Program-made: the position numbers and the translations under genes
NCBI RefSeq assembly: GCF_900580865.1
Contig: NZ_UTBZ01000169.1
Location: forward strand, 422,301 to 486,300
Direction: 5' to 3'
Length of the DNA stretch: 64,000 bases
Source of the DNA: Pseudomonas viridiflava
Lineage (GTDB): Bacteria; Pseudomonadota; Gammaproteobacteria; Pseudomonadales; Pseudomonadaceae
In this document: positions 41,864-50,331 of the stretch, in pieces
Position numbering within the stretch: the first letter of the stretch is position 1
Layout: every line of letters starts with the position of its first letter
The notes under the pieces: generated by a model
Database searches by the model: none
Told to the model about the DNA's origin: nothing
Seen by the model: the letters and a program-made list of their open reading frames with translations, nothing else

Positions 41864-42322
41864 ATGCGGGAGCTATCTGCTTCAAATCGTTTGCGCATTG
41901 GTCGTTACTCCGAACACAACCGCATCTACCTGCTGACAACCAATACGGCGGGAAGGCAGCCTGTTTTCAGCGACTTTGCACTGGGTCTATTGGTCGCCAG
42001 CCAATTTCACGTCGCAGAGGAAATGGGCATTGCCAGTACGTTGGCCTGGGTTGTCATGCCAGATCATTTTCATTGGCTGATTGAGTTGAAGCGCGGTTCG
42101 CTCGGAGAGTTGATGCAGCGTACAAAATCCCTCAGCACCAAAGCCGTGAATCTCTCGACGGGTCGACAGACCAGTCTTTGGCAATCAGGCTTTCATGATC
42201 GTGCATTGCGCAGAGAAGAAGATCTGGTGAAGTTGGCTCGGTATATCGTGGCTAACCCGTTGCGGGCTGGTTTGGTTAAGAAGCTTGGCGACTATCCGCT
42301 GTGGGATGCGATTTGGGTTTGA
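41864..42322 (+). CDS. rayT: REP-associated tyrosine transposase (RAYT)
   Basis: A Y1 HUH nuclease of 152 aa. The HUH motif is His68-Phe-His70 in VVMPDHFHWLIEL, and the probable catalytic Tyr127 lies in LARYIVANPLRAGLV. The protein opens MRELSASNRLRIGRYSEHNRIYLL. It is bounded by inverted REP pairs 96 bases upstream and 21 bases downstream, the standard arrangement of a REP-RAYT unit. All key residues are present, so it may be active on the REPs seen across this window. Confidence 0.92.
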   Translation: MRELSASNRLRIGRYSEHNRIYLLTTNTAGRQPVFSDFALGLLVASQFHVAEEMGIASTLAWVVMPDHFHWLIELKRGSLGELMQRTKSLSTKAVNLSTGRQTSLWQSGFHDRALRREEDLVKLARYIVANPLRAGLVKKLGDYPLWDAIWV

Positions 42323-42343
42323 GCGTTATTCTGTGTTGCCGCC

Positions 42344-42419
42344 ATTCGCGAGCAGGCTCGCTCCCACAGGGATTTGTGAACGCCACAGATCCAATGTGGG
42401 AGCGAGCCTGCTCGCGAAG
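42344..42419. repeat. REP pair, right flank of the transposase gene
   Basis: CGCGAGCAGGCTCGCTCCCAC and GTGGGAGCGAGCCTGCTCGCG, about 31 bases apart. Confidence 0.88.
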
Positions 42420-42435
42420 CGGTCACCGCGGTCTG

Positions 42436-43041
42436 TCAGTCCGGCTCACACCCTTTCAACACCAACCGGATAATCGTCTGCGCCGCCGCTTCGTAATCCG
42501 CCTCGTCCAGCTTGTCCTTCCCCGTGACCGCAGAAATCTGCCAGTCAAAGTCGGCGTAGGTCTGGGTAGCGGCCCAGATGCTGAACATCAGGTGGTTGGG
42601 GTCGATCGGGGCGATTTGCCCGCGGTCGATCCAGCTCTGGATACAGTCGATGTTGTGCTTGGCCTGGCCGTTGAGCTGCTCGACCAGGTCGGCGCTCAGG
42701 TGTGGCGCGCCGTGCATGATTTCGCTGGCGAATACTTTCGAGGCGAAGGGCAGGTCGCGGGAGATGCGGATTTTCGAGCGGATGTAGCCGCTCAGCACCT
42801 CGCTCGGCACACCGTCCGGATTGAACGGGGTCGAGGCCTGCAAAATCGGCACGATGATGCTTTCCAATACCTCGCGGTAGAGGTTTTCCTTGGACTTGAA
42901 GTAGTAGTAAACGTTGGGCTTGGGCAATCCCGCCTTGGCGGCGATGTCGCTGGTTTTGGTCGCAGCGAAGCCCTTGTCGGCAAACTCCTCACTGGCGGCA
43001 CGCAGGATCAGTTCTTTGTTGCGCTCGCGGATTGTGCTCAT
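42436..43041 (-). CDS. TetR regulator, RutR-like
   Basis: The 201-aa protein starts at ATG 43041 (MSTIRERNKELILRAASEEF). It has an N-terminal helix-turn-helix (KTSDIAAKAGLPKPNVYYYFKSKENLY) and a C-terminal domain close to E. coli RutR in IRSKIRISRDLPFASKVFASEIMHGAPHL and IAPIDPNHLMFSIWAATQTYADF. RutR senses pyrimidines and controls pyrimidine and purine nitrogen use, so this gene may govern nucleobase catabolism that feeds glyoxylate into the nearby gcl route. Target genes are unknown. Confidence 0.88.
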   Translation of the reverse strand: MSTIRERNKELILRAASEEFADKGFAATKTSDIAAKAGLPKPNVYYYFKSKENLYREVLESIIVPILQASTPFNPDGVPSEVLSGYIRSKIRISRDLPFASKVFASEIMHGAPHLSADLVEQLNGQAKHNIDCIQSWIDRGQIAPIDPNHLMFSIWAATQTYADFDWQISAVTGKDKLDEADYEAAAQTIIRLVLKGCEPD

Positions 43042-43176
43042 AAACCCGGTGGTTCCTTGCCTGTTCTGGCGGTTGCGCATGGTAGCACCGGCCTCGCGCA
43101 GCGCTCAAGAATGCCCCGCGTGGTCTATGGTCGCGTTATGCTTCGCAACATTCATACATAAAAGGAAACAGGATTC

Positions 43177-44091
43177 ATGGCAGGAAGCAGTTTGCTGGTG
43201 CTGGTCGACGATATTGCCACCGTGCTGGATGACGTGGCGTTGATGAGCAAAATGGCCGCCAAGAAGACCGCCGGCGTGCTCGGCGACGACCTGGCGCTCA
43301 ATGCCCAGCAGGTCTCCGGCGTGCGAGCCGAGCGGGAAATTCCCGTGGTCTGGGCTGTGGCCAAGGGCTCTTTCGTCAATAAACTGATTCTGGTGCCGTC
43401 GGCGCTGGCGATCAGTGCATTCGTGCCGTGGCTGGTCACGCCCTTGTTGATGGTCGGGGGTGCGTACTTGTGTTTCGAGGGCTTCGAGAAGCTCGCGCAC
43501 AAGTTTCTGCACAGTGCGGCTGAAGATGAAGCCGAACATGCGCAACTGACTGAGGCGGTAGCCGATCCGGCGACCGATCTGGTGGCGTACGAGAAGGACA
43601 AGATCAAAGGCGCGATCCGCACTGACTTTATCCTCTCCGCAGAAATCATCGCCATCACCCTGGGCACCGTGGCTACTGCTTCGCTGACTCAGCAAGTAAT
43701 CGTGATGTCGGGCATTGCCATCGTTATGACTGTCGGCGTTTATGGATTGGTAGCGGGCATCGTCAAGCTCGACGACCTCGGCCTGTGGCTGACGCAGAAA
43801 CCGGGACAGTTGGCGAAGAAAGTCGGCAGCGCCATCCTGAGTGCAGCGCCTTACATGATGAAAACCTTGTCGGTGGTCGGTACGGCGGCGATGTTCCTGG
43901 TCGGCGGCGGCATCCTTACCCACGGCGTGCCGGTGCTGCATGACTGGATTGAAGGCGTTGGTGCCGCAGCCGGCAGTGTCGGGTTTGCGGTGCCGATGTT
44001 GCTCAATGGTGTGGCGGGGATTATCGCTGGTGCGGTGGTGTTGGCGGTGGTTTCGGTTGTCGGCAAGATCTGGAAAGCGATCAAAGGCTGA
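43177..44091 (+). CDS. DUF808 (YedI-like) inner-membrane protein
   Basis: A 304-aa membrane protein with MAGSSLLVLVDDIATVLDDVALMSKMAAKKTAGVLGDDLAL at the start, conserved KGSFVNKLILVPSALAISAF, and about six to eight helices, ending GKIWKAIKG. ATG 43177 follows AAAGGAAACAGGA. The family is widespread but without known function. Confidence 0.88.
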   Translation: MAGSSLLVLVDDIATVLDDVALMSKMAAKKTAGVLGDDLALNAQQVSGVRAEREIPVVWAVAKGSFVNKLILVPSALAISAFVPWLVTPLLMVGGAYLCFEGFEKLAHKFLHSAAEDEAEHAQLTEAVADPATDLVAYEKDKIKGAIRTDFILSAEIIAITLGTVATASLTQQVIVMSGIAIVMTVGVYGLVAGIVKLDDLGLWLTQKPGQLAKKVGSAILSAAPYMMKTLSVVGTAAMFLVGGGILTHGVPVLHDWIEGVGAAAGSVGFAVPMLLNGVAGIIAGAVVLAVVSVVGKIWKAIKG

Positions 44092-44102
44092 ACGCAGTAA
44101 CC

Positions 44103-44192
44103 CTGTGGGAGCGAGCCTGCTCGCGAAAGCGTCGAGTCAGTCACCTGTTTCGAGTCTGATGCACCGCATTCGCGAGCAGGCTCGCTCCCACA
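44103..44192. repeat. REP pair (inverted)
   Basis: Two facing REP units between the DUF808 gene and the terminator. Confidence 0.85.
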
Positions 44193-44212
44193 TTGGATTC
44201 GTGTTGCGGCGT

Positions 44213-44252
44213 GAAAAAGGGCCATTCGACTCGCATCGAATGGCCCTTTTTT
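44213..44252. terminator. Bidirectional terminator
   Basis: AAAAAGGGCCATTCGA and TCGAATGGCCCTTTTTT flank CTCGCA, placed between convergent DUF808 and mlaA genes. Confidence 0.9.
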
Positions 44253-44265
44253 GTGCCTGCCGGAA

Positions 44266-45054
44266 TTACTCGGCAACCTGCAACTTGCGCGCTTCGGTAT
44301 ACACGTAGCGCACTTTTTCGTACTCGAACGGCGAGTTCATCTGGCCATAACGGAAGCTGGTCTGATAACGCTTGTCGACCGCACGCAGGGCCCAGACTTC
44401 CGGATGGTTGGAGCTGACTTCCGAAACGTTGAGGAAGTTGATCGCCGATTCAGCGGTGTAATCGACAGCCAGGCCTGCAGTATCACGGATGTTCGACGGG
44501 CCGAAGATCGGCAGTACGAAGTAGGCACCCCCCGGTACACCGTAGAAGCCCAAGGTCTGGCCGAAGTCTTCGCTCTGGCGCGGCAAGCCCATGGCGGTGG
44601 CCGGATCCCACAGGCCGGCGATGCCGATGGTGGTGTTGAGCAGCAGGCGCGCGGTGGTTTCCATCGAGCGCTGGCCTTTGAACTGCAACAGGCTGTTGAC
44701 CAGGTTCGGCACGTCACCGAGGTTGTTGAAGAAGTTGCTTACGCCGGTGCGCACGAAGCTGGGGGTGATGTAGCGATAGCCGTCGACCACCGGCAGGAAC
44801 ACCCATTGGTCGAAGCGATAGTTGAAGTGGTAAACCCGGCGGTTCCACGACTCCAACGGGTCGTAGACGTTCAGCGCGTTGAGCGTCGAACGCTCGAATT
44901 CACGCTGATCCAGCCCCGGGTTGAATTTGAGTTTGGACAGCGGCTCTTTGAAGCCGTCGCTGTCGACCACCACGGGCGCGTTGGCTTTACTGTTGTCGGC
45001 CTGGGCCACGCCTGCGCAGAGTAGCGCTGCAATCAGCAGGAGATGTTTAGCCAC
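44266..45054 (-). CDS. mlaA: Phospholipid transport protein MlaA (VacJ family)
   Basis: MlaA removes misplaced phospholipids from the outer leaflet of the outer membrane together with the Mla pathway. The 262-aa protein starts at GTG 45054, with GGAG seven bases upstream, and overlaps the preceding gene by eight bases. It contains YDPLESWNRRVYHFNYRFDQWVFLP, FFNNLGDVPNLVNSLLQFK, and LGFYGVPGGAYFVLPIFGPS, the family hallmarks. The signal (LLLIAALLCAGVAQA) has a Cys but not the usual Gly/Ala before it, so lipid attachment is doubtful here. Confidence 0.93.
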   Translation of the reverse strand: MAKHLLLIAALLCAGVAQADNSKANAPVVVDSDGFKEPLSKLKFNPGLDQREFERSTLNALNVYDPLESWNRRVYHFNYRFDQWVFLPVVDGYRYITPSFVRTGVSNFFNNLGDVPNLVNSLLQFKGQRSMETTARLLLNTTIGIAGLWDPATAMGLPRQSEDFGQTLGFYGVPGGAYFVLPIFGPSNIRDTAGLAVDYTAESAINFLNVSEVSSNHPEVWALRAVDKRYQTSFRYGQMNSPFEYEKVRYVYTEARKLQVAE

Positions 45055-46345
45055 GGAAGAACTCCAGCATGGCGTCGCTGTTGACGCGGTAGTTAAGGTT
45101 GCCGCAATGGCCGCCCAGTGGATAAACGGTGAGTCGATCACCGAAGGTCTTGCGCAGGAAACCGAGGTCGCCCGGGCCGAGGATCACGTCATCGGCGTTG
45201 TGCATCACGGCGATTTTCGGGCTGTCGTGCAGGTAATCCTTGAGCGCATACAGGCTCACCTGATCGATCAGTTGCAGCAGGCTGCCGCCGTCGGTGCGTG
45301 CACGCCACATCGGAATGACCTGTTCGGTCAGGTAGCAGTCGAAGTCGCACTGCAACGCACGCTTGAGAAACGGCGTGAGGCTGGTGCCTTCGGTGATCGG
45401 GAATTTCGGCGGGGTGATCAGGCCGCGACGGTTGATCAGGTCCGAGGTGAATGCAATGTCGGCTGCCGAGAAACGGAACGAGGTGCCGATCAGCATTGCC
45501 ATCTGTTCGTTGGTAAGGTGCTGCTTGGACTGCTGGAAGTCATAAAGCAGTGCATCGTTGAGGTCGATGTAGCCTTTCTGCTGGAAGTAGCGGGTCAACT
45601 TGCTGAGCACCAACTCGTAGAAAGTGGTGCTGCTGTTGATGCCTTTGACTTCGGTTTGTACCAACTTGTCGAGGTTGGTCACCGAGGTGTAGAGGTTGAC
45701 CGGCGGATTGAGCAGCAACACTTTTTTGAAGTTGAAGCTGCGACGCGTCTCGTCCAGGTGCGCAACGAAGGCGGCATCGAGGGCGCCGAGGCTGTAGCCG
45801 GTCAGGTAATACTCAGTCACCGGCAGTTTCGGGTTTTGTGCCCGCACAGCCTGCATGACGCGGTACATGTCCTCAGCATCTTCCTTGGTCACGCCCGGTG
45901 TGGCGAAGCGTGAGGCGGCGCTGATGAAGTCGAAACTGGTCGGCGACGACAGCTGGACGACGTGGTAGCCGGCCTTGTAATAGAGCTTTTTCAGGTATTC
46001 GTTGAGCGTGCTGTCATAACGCGCACCGGTGCCGGCAATCAGGAAAATCAGCGGTGCCGCTTTGTCCTGGGTGGCGATTCGGTAGGTAAGCTTTTTCACC
46101 GCCCAGAAGTTGTCCGGCAGGATGAACTCGCGTTCCGGGCGCAGGGTCACGCTGCGGTCCGACTGATTGATGTCGTCGTCCAGCGGCAATTCCGGGCGCA
46201 AGTCCGGCGGAGTCGTGGCGATGGTCGCCTCGAACGGATTGGTCAGGGGGTAGCCATAACTGGCGGCGTCGATATCCACCGCCAGTGCGGACGCACTCAA
46301 AATAAGGCCGCTGAACAGCGCGGCGAAGCGCAAGGAACGGAGCAT
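45047..46345 (-). CDS. Secreted alpha/beta-hydrolase (lipase/esterase-like)
   Basis: The 432-aa protein has a signal peptide (AALFSGLILSASALA) and an alpha/beta-hydrolase fold. The nucleophile Ser185 lies in LTGYSLGALDAA, a likely acid in VMHNADDVIL and the His in YPLGGHCGN. The oxyanion loop may be FLIAGTGARYDS. The stop overlaps mlaA, so both are cotranscribed; a role on phospholipids in the envelope is an attractive inference but unproven. Confidence 0.87.
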   Translation of the reverse strand: MLRSLRFAALFSGLILSASALAVDIDAASYGYPLTNPFEATIATTPPDLRPELPLDDDINQSDRSVTLRPEREFILPDNFWAVKKLTYRIATQDKAAPLIFLIAGTGARYDSTLNEYLKKLYYKAGYHVVQLSSPTSFDFISAASRFATPGVTKEDAEDMYRVMQAVRAQNPKLPVTEYYLTGYSLGALDAAFVAHLDETRRSFNFKKVLLLNPPVNLYTSVTNLDKLVQTEVKGINSSTTFYELVLSKLTRYFQQKGYIDLNDALLYDFQQSKQHLTNEQMAMLIGTSFRFSAADIAFTSDLINRRGLITPPKFPITEGTSLTPFLKRALQCDFDCYLTEQVIPMWRARTDGGSLLQLIDQVSLYALKDYLHDSPKIAVMHNADDVILGPGDLGFLRKTFGDRLTVYPLGGHCGNLNYRVNSDAMLEFFRG

Positions 46346-46569
46346 GACTAGATCCCTTAGAGGAAGGTGCCGAATGAAGTTCGCAGGCTATGACCACCGG
46401 GTTTGCGCCAAAGTGCCATGCTGCGGCACCAAACAGGCAGAATTCGGAGTAATAGTAGCTGGACGATACACTTTGCACGCCCTGAATGAACAGTTAACAG
46501 TTGTTAGTTCTTGCACACGGCTGGCGGCAGATTAAGCTGGCCGCCGATTTCCGAAGATTGGAGTGTTTC

Positions 46570-46938
46570 ATGTCCCGCCGTTTGCCCGTGATGTTGCTGC
46601 TCGTTCTGTTGCCATTGTGGCTGGCCGCCAGTTATGGCGCGCGTTATGGCTTTATGGAAGACGGCAAGTGGGTAGGCATCTGTGTCGATGAGGCCAGCCG
46701 TTGGGAATGTCAGCTGCGTTCCAGCCTTGGCTTGATGATTCACTTCAAGGTGCTGGGCTGGACGGCACTGGGCGCGGCGCTGATCGGTTTTGTCGTGCCC
46801 GGGCGGGCAGGGTGGTGGCTGGCGGTGCTGGCACTGGTGGCCGGAGTGCCGGCGCTGGCGTTGTACAACACCACGCTGGCGGTGTTTGCGTTGGTGATTG
46901 CCGGATTGCGGTTGGTCCGCGAATCCCGCAGCGCCTGA
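46570..46938 (+). CDS. Small membrane protein, function unknown (122 aa)
   Basis: ATG 46570 follows TTGGAG. It has four predicted helices: LPVMLLLVLLPLWLAASYGA, IHFKVLGWTALGAALIGFVV, WWLAVLALVAGVPALAL and TLAVFALVIAGL. A loop with two Cys (VGICVDEASRWECQLRSS) probably faces the periplasm and may form a disulfide. It is alone on its strand between the hydrolase and REP repeats. I do not recognise the family. Confidence 0.75.
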   Translation: MSRRLPVMLLLVLLPLWLAASYGARYGFMEDGKWVGICVDEASRWECQLRSSLGLMIHFKVLGWTALGAALIGFVVPGRAGWWLAVLALVAGVPALALYNTTLAVFALVIAGLRLVRESRSA

Positions 46939-46947
46939 TAGTCAGTC

Positions 46948-47022
46948 TTCGCGAGCAGGCTCGCTCCCACAGGGGATTTGTGAACGTCACAGATCCAATG
47001 TGGGAGCGAGCCTGCTCGCGAA
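46948..47022. repeat. REP pair (inverted)
   Basis: Two facing REP units about 30 bases apart between convergent genes. Confidence 0.85.
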
Positions 47023-47045
47023 GAGGTCTGATGCCACTCTGAAGA

Positions 47046-48599
47046 TCAGAAGCTGCGAACACGCAGGCAGCGCCACAAAGCAGCGACCATCAACACACTC
47101 ACCAACGCCCAGCCCCACGCCTGCTGATTCTGCAACCCTTCCTGATACAGCTGCGGCGCAATCCCCGCGCCGACAATGAAGGTCAGCAAGGCAATCTCTC
47201 GGCGCGGCACACCCACCGGCCGGCACAGATACACCAGCGCCGGCAGCACGAACGCCATGCTCGCAAAGCTGCGATAACGCGGATCGAACACCATCTCCAG
47301 CATCATCACCGCCGCAGCAAAACCTGCCGCCGCAACCAGCCAGCCAGCGCGACGTTCCAGCAGATTGAACGCACGTTGGCGCCAGCCAGTGCGAGCACTC
47401 AGCGTCAACGCCGCATGTGCCAACACCAACAGGTTCAACGCTGTCAGCAAGCCGACCCACAACCATTCGCCGGTAAACCTTGTGGTCACCCGCGCCAGAT
47501 CACCCCAGGCGCCAATCGAGCAAGCGGCGAGGGCGCCCAGCAGCGGTAACACCAGCGCCGAACGCGTGGTACGAACGCGACCGCCAAGGATCAGCGTGCC
47601 AAGGAAAATCAGCCCGCCGACCGCCAGCCATTCTTTCCAGAACGGCACATTGGTCACCGGCCCGGCCAGCACGCCCTTGTCCTGACGATCAGCATCGAAC
47701 AACCCCCAGTAACCGCCCACCGCACCCTCACTGCCGCGCTTCCACGGCTGGTCAAACGCTTCGATCAGGTTGTAATGCCAGCCTTCTTTCTCGGCCATCG
47801 CGACAAAACCACGAATGAATTTGGCCTCGTTGACCCGACTCGGCAGGGCGGTCTCGCGCTGGCGGCCTTCGCTCGGCCAGCCGGTTTCGCCGATCATCAC
47901 GTCTTTGGGCGCGAATTTATTGCCGAACACCTGCCGCACTTGCGCGACATGTTGCAGGGCGACGTCGATGTTCGACGGATCATCTTCCCAGTACGGCAGC
48001 AGGTGAATAGTCAGGAAGTCCACTGCCGGCGCGACTTCCGGATGCTTGAGCCAGAACTCCCAGACATCGGCGTACGTGACCGGTTGTTTGACCTGGCTCT
48101 TGACCTTGTTGATCAGGCGGACCAGTTGCGTGCCAGTGACTTCTTTGCGTAGCAAGGCTTCGTTGCCGACGATCACTGCGCTGACCACGTCCGGGTTGGC
48201 ATTTGCCGATTTGATCAGCAGGTCGACTTCTTTCTCGGTGTCCACCGGGTTGCTGTTGACCCACGCGCCGATCATCAATTTCAAGCCGTGTTTGCGCGCC
48301 AGATCCGGCAGTGCCTCGAGCCCCGTCATCGAATAGGTGCGAATGCACTCAAAGCGAGTCGCCAGCAACGCGAGGTCGGCATCCATGCGCTCCGGGCGCA
48401 GCTTGAACGGCACGTCGAACGGCGACTGGTCTTTATCGAACGGGGTGTAGGAGGCGCATTGCAACTTGTGGGTTGGCGTCGCTGCATCCGGCAGGATCAC
48501 CGCTTGGCCGAGGCCGTACCAGAAGCCCCCGAGGGCAAACAGCCCAAGCAAGCAGGCGAAAAGATACGGCAGAAAGGGAAAACGGGAGGTCGCGGACAT
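47046..48599 (-). CDS. Membrane-bound GH17 beta-glucan enzyme
   Basis: The 517-aa protein starts at ATG 48599 (MSATSRFPFLPYL). One N-terminal helix is followed by a glycoside hydrolase family 17 domain with the acid Glu147 in VGNEALLRKE and the nucleophile Glu238 in MIGETGWPSEG. About seven membrane helices follow from residue ~325. In Pseudomonas such proteins act as transglycosylases on periplasmic or capsular beta-glucans, often labelled beta-(1-6) glucan synthase. The helical C-terminus suggests it works with an export or synthesis machine in the inner membrane. Confidence 0.85.
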   Translation of the reverse strand: MSATSRFPFLPYLFACLLGLFALGGFWYGLGQAVILPDAATPTHKLQCASYTPFDKDQSPFDVPFKLRPERMDADLALLATRFECIRTYSMTGLEALPDLARKHGLKLMIGAWVNSNPVDTEKEVDLLIKSANANPDVVSAVIVGNEALLRKEVTGTQLVRLINKVKSQVKQPVTYADVWEFWLKHPEVAPAVDFLTIHLLPYWEDDPSNIDVALQHVAQVRQVFGNKFAPKDVMIGETGWPSEGRQRETALPSRVNEAKFIRGFVAMAEKEGWHYNLIEAFDQPWKRGSEGAVGGYWGLFDADRQDKGVLAGPVTNVPFWKEWLAVGGLIFLGTLILGGRVRTTRSALVLPLLGALAACSIGAWGDLARVTTRFTGEWLWVGLLTALNLLVLAHAALTLSARTGWRQRAFNLLERRAGWLVAAAGFAAAVMMLEMVFDPRYRSFASMAFVLPALVYLCRPVGVPRREIALLTFIVGAGIAPQLYQEGLQNQQAWGWALVSVLMVAALWRCLRVRSF

Positions 48600-48926
48600 G
48601 GTCAGGCCGAGTGGCTGCAAAGCGACGCATGTTACCTGCATTTATAGAGGGTTGGTGGCCCGCATGATTTTGACATGCAAAGTTCGGGCGGATTATTTGG
48701 CGTCATTTATATAGTCGCGATTAATGGCCTTGTGATGTCGTTTCTCGTTGTCTTGAGGTCGCTGGCAGAGCAGGTCGCGAGCGTCGTCAGGTTGATGATC
48801 GAAGCGTCAGCACTCCACTGATGTTCCAGCGAGTTTGCGGTCAGGCGTGATGGGGGCGCTGTGCACCATAACAATACGTTGACGTCGCCCGCCATCCGTC
48901 GGGCGCAGCATTTCGGGGAAGTAACG
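48600..48926. other. Divergent intergenic region
   Basis: A 327-base gap between two divergent genes. It holds GCATG-N7-CATGC (48662-48678), a possible regulator site, and the GC-rich CGCCCGCCATCCGTCGGGCG just before the + strand gene. No coding sequence is supported. Confidence 0.4.
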
Positions 48927-49778
48927 ATGAAGATGCGACGACTTTTAGGCGCAGGTGCCGCACTGGCGCTGGCGATGAGTACGACACTGGCCAGTGCGGA
49001 AACCAAGACCCTGAACATCGGTTACGTTGATGGCTGGTCCGACAGCGTGGCGACCACTCACGTGGCGGCCGAAGTGATCAAGCAGAAACTCGGCTACGAC
49101 GTGAAACTGCAAGCCGTCGCCACCGGGATCATGTGGCAGGGCGTGGCCACCGGCAAACTCGACGCCATGCTCTCGGCCTGGCTGCCAGTGACTCACGGTG
49201 AATACTGGACGAAGAACAAGGATCAGGTCGTCGATTACGGCCCGAACTTCAAGGATGCGAAAATCGGCCTGATCGTGCCGGAGTATGTGAAAGCCAAGTC
49301 GATCGAAGACCTGAAAACCGATGACACCTTCAAAAACCGCATCGTCGGCATCGACGCCGGTTCAGGCGTCATGCTCAAGACCGATCAGGCGATCAAGGAT
49401 TACGGCCTCGACAAATACAATCTCAAGGCCAGTTCCGGCGCCGGCATGATTGCCGAACTGACCCGTGCCGAGAAGAAAAACGAGTCCATCGCGGTCACCG
49501 GTTGGGTGCCGCACTGGATGTTCGCCAAGTGGAAACTGCGCTTCCTCGATGACCCGAAAGGCGTGTACGGCGCAGCTGAAACCGTGAACAGCATCGGCAG
49601 TAAAGAACTCGCGACCAAAGCACCGGAAGTGGCCAAGTTCCTTAAGAACTTCCAGTGGGCGTCGAAAGACGAAATCGGCGAAGTCATGCTGGCGATTCAG
49701 GACGGCGCCAAGCCTGATGCCGCGGCGAAAGACTGGGTCGCCAAACACCCGGATCGCGTGGCTGACTGGACCAAATAA
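48927..49778 (+). CDS. Glycine betaine/choline-type substrate-binding protein
   Basis: A periplasmic OpuAC-family protein of 283 aa. ATG 48927 follows GGGGAAGTAACG. The signal peptide (LLGAGAALALAMSTTLASA) leads into KTLNIGYVDGWSDSVATTHVAAEVI. Aromatic residues that could cage a quaternary amine are seen in MLSAWLPVTHGEYWTKN and TGWVPHWMFAKWKLRFLDD. No permease or ATPase is adjacent, so it is one of the orphan binding proteins that feed a shared Cbc-type core transporter in Pseudomonas. Exact ligand unknown. Confidence 0.9.
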   Translation: MKMRRLLGAGAALALAMSTTLASAETKTLNIGYVDGWSDSVATTHVAAEVIKQKLGYDVKLQAVATGIMWQGVATGKLDAMLSAWLPVTHGEYWTKNKDQVVDYGPNFKDAKIGLIVPEYVKAKSIEDLKTDDTFKNRIVGIDAGSGVMLKTDQAIKDYGLDKYNLKASSGAGMIAELTRAEKKNESIAVTGWVPHWMFAKWKLRFLDDPKGVYGAAETVNSIGSKELATKAPEVAKFLKNFQWASKDEIGEVMLAIQDGAKPDAAAKDWVAKHPDRVADWTK

Positions 49779-49798
49779 CCGCCACACCGCTGTACCCC

Positions 49799-49889
49799 TG
49801 TAGGAGTGAGCCTGCTCGCGATAGCGTCCTGTCAGTTGATGAAAATGTCGACTGATACGACGCCATCGCGAGCAGGCTCACTCCTACAG
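49799..49889. repeat. REP pair, variant
   Basis: TGTAGGAGTGAGCCTGCTCGCGAT and its inverse; AGTGAG replaces AGCGAG in both arms, a matched change that preserves pairing. Confidence 0.85.
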
Positions 49890-50019
49890 TTGTTTTGCGT
49901 GTACCGGAAATTGGCAAAAGTGTCATGGCGTTCTACTACTAAGGTCGTCTGTTACCGCGCTCGCAGCCGCATACATTAGCTATGTTCCAACAATAATCTG
50001 TGCTGCGAGGATAAAAACA

Positions 50020-50331
50020 ATGAACGACAGCATTTACCTCTCGATTCAAAACAGTCCCCGATTCAAGGAGCTGGTGCGAAAAAGGGAAAAGTTCGCCTGG
50101 ATACTCTCGGCGATCATGCTCGGGCTTTACTCTGGCTTCATTCTTCTGATCGCTTACGGGCCACATATTCTGGGCGCGAAACTCAGTCCTGAGTCCTCGA
50201 TTACCTGGGGCATCCCGATCGGTGTCGGACTGATTCTCTCAGCCTTCGTTCTCACCGCTATCTACGTGCGCCGCGCCAATGGCGAGTTCGACGACCTGAA
50301 CAATGCGATTCTCAAGGAGGCTCAGCAATGA
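50020..50331 (+). CDS. yjcH: DUF485 membrane protein (YjcH)
   Basis: A 103-aa protein with two helices (FAWILSAIMLGLYSGFILLIAYG; WGIPIGVGLILSAFVLTAIYVRR) and the family motif SPRFKELVRKREKFAW. It is always found next to actP-type acetate carriers and overlaps actP by four bases here. Probably an accessory subunit. Confidence 0.93.
   Translation: MNDSIYLSIQNSPRFKELVRKREKFAWILSAIMLGLYSGFILLIAYGPHILGAKLSPESSITWGIPIGVGLILSAFVLTAIYVRRANGEFDDLNNAILKEAQQ

Larger units (their letters stand above)
41673..42419. mobile_element. REP-RAYT unit (domesticated mobile element)
   Basis: REP pair, transposase gene, REP pair. No target duplication can be claimed from one copy. Confidence 0.7.
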
